Source: Streptomyces halstedii (lineage in GTDB: Bacteria; Actinomycetota; Actinomycetes; Streptomycetales; Streptomycetaceae). Taken from it: a stretch of DNA of 64,000 bases. A program made the position numbers and the translations under genes. Numbering within the stretch: position 1 is the first letter of the stretch; each line of letters starts with the position of its first letter. Below the pieces are notes generated by a model, which saw only the letters and a program-made list of their open reading frames with translations, did no database searches and was not told where the DNA came from. Location of the stretch: NCBI GenBank assembly GCA_000720535.1, contig JOAZ01000011.1:241983-305982 (forward strand). The letters run 5' to 3'. This document shows positions 55,732 through 62,913 of this stretch, in pieces.

Positions 55732-56298
55732 TCAGGCGGGCGGGGCGGTCCGGCCGAGCCTGTGGAGGGTGGCGAGCACGTCGTCGAGCCAGGCGATCGT
55801 CATGCGCTCGTACGCGATGCCGCCGCGCAGCACGACGTGCTGGAGCTCCCGCGCGGCGTCGGGCGGGGAGGGCGCGCCGGGGCCGGTGAAGTCCCGCCGC
55901 TCCCCGGCGAGGTAGTGCGCCAGCCGGTCGCCGTGGACCCGGTGGTGGCGTTCGACCTCGTGGATCAGCGCGGCCGGGTCGTCGAACGCCGCGCCCCGGA
56001 TCTTCACGGCGAGATCGTGGCGGAGGCTCTCGGGTTCGATCGGTTCGTGCAGCCACGCGGCCAGGACGGCGCGGCCGGGTCCGGCGACGGAGTACTCCTT
56101 CTTGTCCGGTCGCCCCCGCTGGGGTACGTCGCGGACGTCGAGGAGGCCGTCACCCTCCATGCGCTTGAGGACGCGGTAGATCTGCTGGTGTGTGGCCGTC
56201 CAGAAGTAGCCGATGGACCGCTCGAAACGCCGTGCCAGCTCGTAGCCCGAGCCGGGCCGTTCCAGCAGGGAGACGAGGATCGCGTGGTCGAGGGCCAT
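55732..56298 (-). CDS. PadR-family transcriptional regulator
   Basis: A 188-residue regulator. Winged helix 1-85 (DHAILVSLLERPGSGYELARRFERSIGYFWTATHQQIYRVLKRMEGDGLLDVRDVPQRGRPDKKEYSVAGPGR) followed by the Vir_act_alpha_C-like domain. A perfect 20-base palindrome lies 13 bases upstream of its ATG. It probably represses itself and the acyl-CoA dehydrogenase. Confidence 0.93.
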   Translation of the reverse strand: MALDHAILVSLLERPGSGYELARRFERSIGYFWTATHQQIYRVLKRMEGDGLLDVRDVPQRGRPDKKEYSVAGPGRAVLAAWLHEPIEPESLRHDLAVKIRGAAFDDPAALIHEVERHHRVHGDRLAHYLAGERRDFTGPGAPSPPDAARELQHVVLRGGIAYERMTIAWLDDVLATLHRLGRTAPPA

Positions 56299-56310
56299 GC
56301 CCCGATCGTT

Positions 56311-56330
56311 CTATGCAACTCGTTGCATAG
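56311..56330. promoter_or_regulatory. PadR operator palindrome CTATGCAAC-TC-GTTGCATAG
   Basis: Perfect 9-bp arms with a 2-base centre directly upstream of padR. ATGC...GCAT arms of this kind are the standard PadR binding form. Confidence 0.8.
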
Positions 56331-56693
56331 CAAGACCGCTCGGGTGGGTGAGACACGGCTCACGCGGAAGGCCCGGCCCTTCGGCGGGGTGATGCGCCGG
56401 CGGGGCGGACGGAGCGGACCGGCGCCGCACACTTCCGGCCGAGACACGGCGCACGCGGGGCGCACGCCAGGGGCGCGCGGACCAGCGGTCGCGCCCCCGG
56501 AACGGACCCCGCACCCATGCGTGGCAAATCGGCCATCTCCTCCGCTCCAGGCGTACAACGGACGGGACCGGGTACAGGGGTGGCACCGCGTGCCATGCCG
56601 AGCCGTCGCGCGAAGCGGTACCCCCGAGGCGCGACGCCCCGTACGCGCGAAGCGGTACCCAGGACCTTCTCTCCACCCCGAGGAGTACGTGCT
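56331..56693. other. 363-base intergenic region
   Basis: Divergent region between PadR and DUF5133 genes. Apart from the PadR palindrome at its left edge it holds a 17-bp direct repeat (56607-56660) near the DUF5133 start and otherwise nothing I can name. Confidence 0.6.
56607..56660. repeat. 17-bp direct repeat upstream of DUF5133 gene
   Basis: CGCGCGAAGCGGTACCC at 56607-56623 and 56644-56660, 37 bases apart start to start, ending 33 bases before the GTG. Candidate activator or repressor site pair. Confidence 0.7.
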
Positions 56694-56954
56694 GTGCTGA
56701 CCCCCAGACCGCAGGATCTTCGCGTGGCCCTCGCCCGCTACGCCGACGCCCGCATCGAGGACGACCGCCTGCCCACCGACGCCACGGCCCGCGCCGTCGA
56801 GGACGCCGCCTACACCCTGTGCGTGCTCACCGGCACCCAGGACGTCCCGCAGGCCATCGCCCTCGCCGACTCCCTGCTCGCCCGGCCCGCCACGGTCCGG
56901 CCGGCTCCCCGCGCCACGGACCCCCAGCAGGGGGACAACCTCCAGACCGCCTGA
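56694..56954 (+). CDS. DUF5133 family protein
   Basis: An 86-residue protein from GTG 56694 (GAGGAG 8 bases upstream). The LTPRPQDLRVALARYADARI...ATARAVEDAAYTLCVLTGTQDVPQAIALADSLLA pattern is the DUF5133 helical family found in Streptomyces. Function unknown. Confidence 0.85.
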   Translation: MLTPRPQDLRVALARYADARIEDDRLPTDATARAVEDAAYTLCVLTGTQDVPQAIALADSLLARPATVRPAPRATDPQQGDNLQTA

Positions 56955-57089
56955 GCCACCGCCGGACGGCCGGGACCCCCGCCGGTCCCGGCCGTTCGGC
57001 GCGCGCGTCCTCCTGTCGGCCTCCGCACCGACAGCCTTTACCCTGGGGCGAGTTGATCACCCGTTGGCTCGACACACCTGGAGTTCGCG

Positions 57090-57905
57090 ATGGCCGGACC
57101 GGAGAACGACAGCACCTCCCTGCGCATCGACACCAGCCGCCCGCATCCCGCACGGATGTACGACTGGTTCCTGGGCGGCAAGGACAACTACCCGGTGGAC
57201 GAGGCGATGGGCCGGCAGATGCTGGCCGTCGAGCCGGGGGTGCCGGTCATGGCGAAGGTGAACCGGGCCTTCATGCACCGCGCCACCAGCTGGCTGGCCG
57301 GACAGGGGGTCAGGCAGTTCCTCGACATCGGCACCGGGATACCCACCGAGCCCAACCTCCACCAGGTGGCGCAGCGGACGGCGCCCACCACCCGGGTCGT
57401 CTACTGCGACCACGACCCGATCGTGCTGGCGCACGCCGCGGCCCTGCTGAAGGGCACCCCGGAGGGCGCCGTCGACTACGTCCAGGCCGACGCCCGGGAC
57501 GTCGACGCCATCCTCGAACAGGCCGGCCGGACGCTGGACTTCACCCAGCCGGTGGCCCTGTCGCTGATCGCGCTGCTGCACTTCGTGAGCGACGAGGACG
57601 GGGCCTACGCGCTGGTGGACCGGCTGGTCTCCGTACTGGCCCCGGGCAGCTACCTGACCATCTCCCACCTCACCGCCGACTTCCACCCGGAAGAGGCCCG
57701 CAAGGTCGACGAGATGTACAGGGCGAACGCGCTCACGCTCGCCCCGCGCACCCGTGAGCGCTTCGCCGCGTTCTTCGAGGGGCTCGACATCGTCGGACCC
57801 GGCATCGTGGCCGCCGAGGCCTGGCATCCGGAGCTCGGCGCCCCGGTCCCCGGCCAGGACGACATCGTCAGCGCGGGCTACGTGGCGGTGGGCCGCAAGG
57901 GCTGA
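57090..57905 (+). CDS. SAM-dependent methyltransferase (PF04672/DUF574 type)
   Basis: A 271-residue protein with the family start SRPHPARMYDWFLGGKDNYPVDE and SAM loop RQFLDIGTGIPTEPNLHQVA, then RVVYCDHDPIVLAHA and LLHFVSDEDGAY. Many such paralogues occur in Streptomyces; substrates are unknown. GGAG lies 6 bases before ATG 57090. The P450 gene follows after 104 bases and may be functionally linked. Confidence 0.93.
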   Translation: MAGPENDSTSLRIDTSRPHPARMYDWFLGGKDNYPVDEAMGRQMLAVEPGVPVMAKVNRAFMHRATSWLAGQGVRQFLDIGTGIPTEPNLHQVAQRTAPTTRVVYCDHDPIVLAHAAALLKGTPEGAVDYVQADARDVDAILEQAGRTLDFTQPVALSLIALLHFVSDEDGAYALVDRLVSVLAPGSYLTISHLTADFHPEEARKVDEMYRANALTLAPRTRERFAAFFEGLDIVGPGIVAAEAWHPELGAPVPGQDDIVSAGYVAVGRKG

Positions 57906-58009
57906 CCCGCCACCGGCCGGGGCGCGCGGTGGCCGACAAGGCGCTGTTGACCGTGCCCGCGGCCGGTGGTGATGCTCGGTGGGTCCGCCGAGTGACGGGA
58001 GGTCACACG

Positions 58010-59203
58010 ATGACGACCACGGCCGAGCACGCGCCCCTGCCCTACCCGTTCAACGAACCGGCGGGGCTGGGGCTGTCGGAGGCGTACCAGGAGGCCCTGG
58101 AGCGCCCCGGCCTGTTACGGGTCCGGCTGGCCTACGGGGAGCCGGCCTGGCTGGCCACCCGGTACGCCGACGCGCGGCTGGTCCTCGGTGACCGCCGCTT
58201 CAGCCGGGAGGAGGCGCTGCGGCACGACGAGCCGCGCCAGTCGGAGGGCAGCCGGGACAGCGGGATCCTGAGCATGGACCCGCCGGGGCACACCCGGCTG
58301 CGCACCCTGGTGGCCAAGGCGTTCACCGTGCACCAGGTGGAGAAGCTGCGTCCCTGGGTACGGGAGCTGACGCGGGACCTGCTGGACGGGCTGGAGGCCC
58401 TGGGGCAGCCGGCCGACCTGGTGGAGCACTACGCGCTGCCGATCCCGGTCGCCGTCATCTGCCGCATGCTCGGCGTGCCGGAGGAGGACCGGCCGAAGTT
58501 CCGGAAGTGGAGCGACGCGGCGCTGTCCACGAGTTCCCTGACGGCCGAGGAGTTCCTGCGCAGCCGGGAGGAGCTGCGCGCCTACATGGCCGGGCTGATC
58601 GAGGAGCACCGGCGCCGGCCCCGGCCCGATCTGATGACCGGGCTGATCGAGGCCCGCGACACCGGTGACCGGCTCAGCGAGCTCGAACTGATCGACCTGT
58701 GTGTCGGGATCCTGGTCGCGGGCCACGAGACGACCGCCACCCAGATCCCCAACTTCGTGCACGCCCTGCTCGACCACCCGGACCAGATGGCGCTGCTGAG
58801 GGAGCGCCCGGAGCTGGTCCGCGGGGCCGTCGAGGAGCTCCTGCGGTTCGTGCCCCTGGGCAGCGGCGCCGGCTTCCCCCGGTACGCGACGGAGGACGTG
58901 CGGGTCGGCCAGACCCTGGTGCGGGCCGGTGAGCCGGTGCTGGTCGCGGTCGGCGCGGCCAACCGCGACGCGCTGAAGTTCGACGCGCCGGGCCGGCTCG
59001 ACGTCACCCGGACCGGCGTCCAGCACCTGGGCTTCGGCCACGGGGTGCACCACTGCCTGGGCGCGCCGCTGGCCCGGCTGGAGCTCCAGGAGGCGCTGGG
59101 CGCCCTGCTCACGCGCTTCCCGGGCCTGCGGCTGGCGGGCGACGTGGAGTGGAAGAGCGAGATGCTCGTACGGGGGCCGCGCGAGATGCCGGTGGGGTGG
59201 TGA
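58010..59203 (+). CDS. Cytochrome P450 with a TTA codon
   Basis: A 397-residue P450 from ATG 58010 (GGGAGG 7 bases upstream). I-helix LVAGHETTATQI, ExxR in VEELLRF, and haem loop FGHGVHHCLGAPLARLE with the cysteine ligand. It resembles class I CYP105/107-type enzymes of secondary metabolism. Codon 36 (58115-58117) is TTA, which in Streptomyces needs the developmental tRNA bldA. A ferredoxin gene overlaps its stop, giving the electron donor. Confidence 0.93.
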   Translation: MTTTAEHAPLPYPFNEPAGLGLSEAYQEALERPGLLRVRLAYGEPAWLATRYADARLVLGDRRFSREEALRHDEPRQSEGSRDSGILSMDPPGHTRLRTLVAKAFTVHQVEKLRPWVRELTRDLLDGLEALGQPADLVEHYALPIPVAVICRMLGVPEEDRPKFRKWSDAALSTSSLTAEEFLRSREELRAYMAGLIEEHRRRPRPDLMTGLIEARDTGDRLSELELIDLCVGILVAGHETTATQIPNFVHALLDHPDQMALLRERPELVRGAVEELLRFVPLGSGAGFPRYATEDVRVGQTLVRAGEPVLVAVGAANRDALKFDAPGRLDVTRTGVQHLGFGHGVHHCLGAPLARLELQEALGALLTRFPGLRLAGDVEWKSEMLVRGPREMPVGW

Positions 59204-59427
59204 GGGCGGTGTCCTGGACGACCGAGGTGGACCGGGGCCTGTGCATGGGCTCGGGCATGTGCGCGGGCCTCGCGCCCGAGCTGTACCGGCTGGACGACGA
59301 GGGCCGGGCGGCACCGCTGCGCGACCGGATCACCCCGGACGAACGCGCCCTGGACGCCGCGGACTCCTGCCCCGCGGCGGCGATCCTGGTGCGCGAGGGC
59401 GGGCAGTTGATCGGGCCGCGCCCCTGA
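59200..59427 (+). CDS. [3Fe-4S]-type ferredoxin, partner of the P450
   Basis: A 75-residue ferredoxin; GTG 59200 overlaps the P450 stop (GTGA). Cysteines 15, 21 and 57 with Ser at 18 in place of the second Cys point to a [3Fe-4S] cluster, as in other P450-linked Streptomyces ferredoxins (GLCMGSGMCAGLAPELY...SCPAAAI). It passes electrons from a reductase to the P450. Confidence 0.92.
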   Translation: MRAVSWTTEVDRGLCMGSGMCAGLAPELYRLDDEGRAAPLRDRITPDERALDAADSCPAAAILVREGGQLIGPRP

Positions 59428-59437
59428 GCGGGCACGG

Positions 59438-59465
59438 CGACGCGGTCCCGGCGGCCACCGCGTCG
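59438..59465 (+). terminator. Hairpin after ferredoxin gene
   Basis: CGACGCGGT (59438-59446) and ACCGCGTCG (59457-59465) pair perfectly over 10 bases, 10 bases after the ferredoxin stop. Confidence 0.75.
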
Positions 59466-59562
59466 TACTGACCGAGGTGCCCGCCGGCCGCCCGTCGCGC
59501 CACCTGCCCTGACGGCGGCGGGCGCCGGGCGGCCTCCCCGGGGCCCGGCCGGCCGGTATTGC

Positions 59563-59577
59563 ATGTAGTGACCACAT
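59563..59577. promoter_or_regulatory. Near-palindrome ATGTAGT-G-ACCACAT upstream of symporter gene
   Basis: Arms match in 6 of 7 positions; the site is AT-rich and lies 50-64 bases upstream of the transporter start. Possible GntR- or TetR-type operator; no regulator is adjacent. Confidence 0.4.
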
Positions 59578-59626
59578 ATCGAGACGCGTTTGCGGCGCCC
59601 CGGCCCCCGGGCGTCTCATCGCGCCT

Positions 59627-60652
59627 GTGCGAACCGAACAGAAAGCCCCAGATCAACCGGGATCCGACGACAGGGCGGCGAGGCTGGCCGTCACCGTGTT
59701 CCCCGTCCTCGTGCTGCTGGCGGGCGCGGCCGGTCTCCTGACGCCGGGGGCGTTCGCGGGCTGGACGGAGTCGGTGCCCTATCTGCTGGGCGTCGTCATG
59801 TTCTGCATGGGACTGACGATGACCCCGCTCGACTTCAAGGGTGTGGCGCGGCGCCCGTGGGCCGTGGGCATCGGACTGGCCGCCCATTACGTGATCATGC
59901 CGGGCCTCGGCTGGCTCATCGCCCACGCGCTCGGACTGCCCCCGCAGCTGGCCGCCGGTGTGATCCTGGTCGGCTGCGCCCCGAGCGGTACGGCGTCGAA
60001 CGTGGTGACGTTCCTGGCCCGGGGTGATGTGGCGCTGTCGGTCTCCGTCGCCACCGTCTCTACCGTGCTCGCGCCGCTGGTGACCCCGCCGCTGACCCTG
60101 CTGCTGGCCGGCGCGTACCTGCCGGTGGACGCCGGTTCCATGATGGCGGACATCCTCAAGACCGTGCTGCTTCCGGTGGTCGGAGGTCTGCTGGTGCGGC
60201 TGTTCGCGGGCCGGTACGTCGACCGGGTGCTGGGCGTGATGCCGTGGCTGTCGTCGCTGGCCGTGGCCTCGATCGTCTGCGCCGTGGTGGCGGGCAGCGC
60301 CGACGCCATCAAGGGGGCCGCCCTCAGCGTGCTGGTCGCCGTCGTGCTGCACAACGGTCTCGGGCTCGCCCTGGGGTACGGCGCGGGCAAGGTCACCGGG
60401 CTCGGGCGCCCGGCGAGCCGGGCCATGGCCTTCGAGGTCGGTATGCAGAACTCCGGGCTCGCCGCCTCCCTGGCGACGGCCCACTTCAGCCCGCTGGCCG
60501 CCCTGCCCGCGGCGGTGTTCTCCGTGTGGCACAACGTCTCGGGTGCCCTGGTCGCGGCCTGGATGTCGCACAGCGCCCGGCGCGACCAGGGGGAAGCGGG
60601 CACCCGCCCCGCCACCGCCACTCCCCCGCGCGCCGCCGCCGAGGAGGTCTGA
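59627..60652 (+). CDS. Bile acid:sodium symporter family transporter
   Basis: A 341-residue protein from GTG 59627 with about ten membrane helices. MTPLDFKGVARRPWAVGIGL, GCAPSGTASNVVTFLARGD and FEVGMQNSGLAASLA are the crossover motifs that bind sodium in this family. Bacterial members carry diverse organic anions (pantoate, keto acids), so bile acid should not be assumed. C-terminal tail is disordered. Confidence 0.92.
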   Translation: MRTEQKAPDQPGSDDRAARLAVTVFPVLVLLAGAAGLLTPGAFAGWTESVPYLLGVVMFCMGLTMTPLDFKGVARRPWAVGIGLAAHYVIMPGLGWLIAHALGLPPQLAAGVILVGCAPSGTASNVVTFLARGDVALSVSVATVSTVLAPLVTPPLTLLLAGAYLPVDAGSMMADILKTVLLPVVGGLLVRLFAGRYVDRVLGVMPWLSSLAVASIVCAVVAGSADAIKGAALSVLVAVVLHNGLGLALGYGAGKVTGLGRPASRAMAFEVGMQNSGLAASLATAHFSPLAALPAAVFSVWHNVSGALVAAWMSHSARRDQGEAGTRPATATPPRAAAEEV

Positions 60653-60661
60653 GGCCGGGAA

Positions 60662-62851
60662 TTGACAGGCCGTCACGGCGCGGTTTGGGTAGGGAGGCCG
60701 ATCGCACCGCCACGCCTGAGTGAGGACCCGACCCTGATCTCCCACGACCCCGACACCGGCCTCTGGCTGCTGTCCACGCCCCACACCTCGTACGTGCTCC
60801 GGGTGGACGAGACCGGGGCTCCCCGCCATGTGGCCTGGGGGCCCCGGCTGACCCCGGCCGAGGCGGGAGGGCTGGCCGCCCCGCTCCCCGGACCCACCGA
60901 CAGCTTCGAGGGCACGACGGGGGTGGGCGAGGAACTCCCGGTGGACGGCGGCACCCGCTACGGACCGCCCTCGCTCCAGGTCCGGTACGCCGACGGGTCC
61001 CGCGCCTTCGCGTGGCGGCCCGAGCACCACCGGGTCCACCGGCCGGAGCCGGGCACGCACGACCTCGAACTCGCCTTCCGGGACCGGGTCCATCCGCTGC
61101 GGGTCGTCCTGCACTACCGCGTCAGGGAGGACAGCGACGTCATCGAACGCCGCGTCACCGTACGCAACGACGGCGACACGCCCGTGCGCCTGCTGCGCGC
61201 GGACTCCGCCGCGTGGACGCTGCCCGCGCTGCCCGGCTACCGCCTCAGCCATGTCACCGGCCGGTGGTCCGCGGAGAGCCGGCTGCACAGGGAACCGCTC
61301 CCCCACGGCGAGACCGTCCTGACCAGCCGCCGCGGTTCGACCAGCCACCACGCCAACCCCTGGGTGATGCTCGACGACGGCGACACGACGGAGGACCGGG
61401 GCCGGGTGTGGAGCGCGGCCCTGGCCTGGAGCGGCACCTGGCGCGTCACCGCGCAGCACACGCACGACGGCAGGGCCGGTTTCACCGGCGGGGCCGGACA
61501 CGACGGGACGGCGCTTCCGCTGCGGCCGGGCGAGGAGTTCGTCTCGCCGGTGTTCTCGGGCCTGTTCAGCGAGGGCGGCTTCGGCGGCGCCGGACACGCC
61601 TGGCACGAGCACATCCGCAGGCACGTCCTGCCGCACGCCGACGAGACGGCTCCCGTGCTGTACAACTCGTGGGAGGCGACCGGCTTCGACGTCGACGAGG
61701 CGGGTCAGAAGGCCCTCGCCGCCCGCGCCGCGCGGCTGGGCGTCGAACTCTACGTCCTGGACGACGGCTGGTTCGGCGGCCGCCGCAGCGACCGCGCCGG
61801 GCTCGGCGACTGGACCCCGTCCCCGGACCGCTTCCCCGACGGCCTGGGACCGCTGGCCGCCGAGGTACGCCGGCTGGGCATGCGGTTCGGCCTCTGGGTC
61901 GAGCCGGAGATGGTCAACCCGGACAGCGACCTGTACCGCGCCCACCCCGACTGGGTCCTGCACGTCCCGGGCCGGGACCGCACCGAACTGCGCAACCAGC
62001 TGGTGCTCAACCTGGCGCGGCCGGACGTCGCGGAGTTCACGTACGGCTGGCTCGACCGCCTGGTCACCGAGTACCGCGTCGACTTCCTGAAGTGGGACAT
62101 GAACCGCGCCTTCAGCGAGGCGGGCTGGCCCGGCGAGGAGGACGGCCACGACCTCCTGTGGACGCGGTACACGCACCACCTCTACGACGTCATCGACCGG
62201 CTCCGGGCCCGCCACCCCGGGCTGCGCGTCGAGTCGTGCAGCGGGGGCGGCGGCCGTGTGGACCTCGGCATCCTGGCCCGCACGGACCAGGTGTGGACCT
62301 CGGACAACACCGACGCCATGGACCGGATCACGATCCAGCACGGCTTCGGCCAGATCTACCCGCCCCGGGTGATGGGCGCCTGGGTCACCGACGTGCCCAA
62401 CCAGCTCACCGGCCGGTCGGTCCCGTTGCGCTTCCGGTTCCATGTCGCCATGGCCGGGCTGCTGGCCGTGGGCGGCGATCTCCACACCTGGTCCGAGCGG
62501 GAGATGGAGGAGGCCACCGCGCTCGTCGCCGAGTACAAGGCGGTGCGCCACCTGGTGCAGCGGGGGACGCTGCACCGGCTCGCCGGCCCCGGGAGCGAGG
62601 AGACCACCGTCGTGCAGTACGCCGCCCCGGACGGCGGCGAGACGGTGCTGCTCCTCTGGCGGTGCGTCCCCCGCCACGGCGCGCCGCGGCGTCCGGTCCG
62701 GCTGCGGGGCCTCGCCCCGGGGGCCCGCTACCGGGACACGCGTACCGGCGCCCTGCACCACGGGGCCGTACTGGAGGGGTACGGGCTGGACGTCGAGCTG
62801 CCGTCCGGCGACTGGGCCAGCGCCCTCGTCCACCTGGTCCGGGAGCCCTGA
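60662..62851 (+). CDS. GH36 alpha-galactosidase
   Basis: A 729-residue enzyme. Nucleophile D479 (DFLKWDMNR) and acid/base D548 (VWTSDNTDAMDR), with LDDGWFGGRRSDRAGLGDW and ESCSGGGGRVDLGIL, are the GH36 hallmarks. Residue numbers, counted from TTG 60662, agree closely with the 729-residue Geobacillus enzyme, which supports this start. No in-frame ATG or GTG occurs near the N-terminus; the same TTG forms a TTGACA sequence, so the start is uncertain. No signal peptide: intracellular hydrolysis of alpha-galactosides. Confidence 0.93.
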   Translation: MTGRHGAVWVGRPIAPPRLSEDPTLISHDPDTGLWLLSTPHTSYVLRVDETGAPRHVAWGPRLTPAEAGGLAAPLPGPTDSFEGTTGVGEELPVDGGTRYGPPSLQVRYADGSRAFAWRPEHHRVHRPEPGTHDLELAFRDRVHPLRVVLHYRVREDSDVIERRVTVRNDGDTPVRLLRADSAAWTLPALPGYRLSHVTGRWSAESRLHREPLPHGETVLTSRRGSTSHHANPWVMLDDGDTTEDRGRVWSAALAWSGTWRVTAQHTHDGRAGFTGGAGHDGTALPLRPGEEFVSPVFSGLFSEGGFGGAGHAWHEHIRRHVLPHADETAPVLYNSWEATGFDVDEAGQKALAARAARLGVELYVLDDGWFGGRRSDRAGLGDWTPSPDRFPDGLGPLAAEVRRLGMRFGLWVEPEMVNPDSDLYRAHPDWVLHVPGRDRTELRNQLVLNLARPDVAEFTYGWLDRLVTEYRVDFLKWDMNRAFSEAGWPGEEDGHDLLWTRYTHHLYDVIDRLRARHPGLRVESCSGGGGRVDLGILARTDQVWTSDNTDAMDRITIQHGFGQIYPPRVMGAWVTDVPNQLTGRSVPLRFRFHVAMAGLLAVGGDLHTWSEREMEEATALVAEYKAVRHLVQRGTLHRLAGPGSEETTVVQYAAPDGGETVLLLWRCVPRHGAPRRPVRLRGLAPGARYRDTRTGALHHGAVLEGYGLDVELPSGDWASALVHLVREP

Positions 62852-62864
62852 CCGCGCGCCCGGA

Positions 62865-62893
62865 CGGTCCTGCCGGGGGTACGGGCAGGACCG
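62865..62893. terminator. Hairpin between convergent GH36 and GH18 genes
   Basis: CGGTCCTGCC (62865-62874) pairs perfectly with GGCAGGACCG (62884-62893), 9-base loop, with further imperfect pairing outside. It can serve both genes. Confidence 0.8.
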
Positions 62894-62913
62894 CTCGGGC
62901 GACGCGGGCGGGG

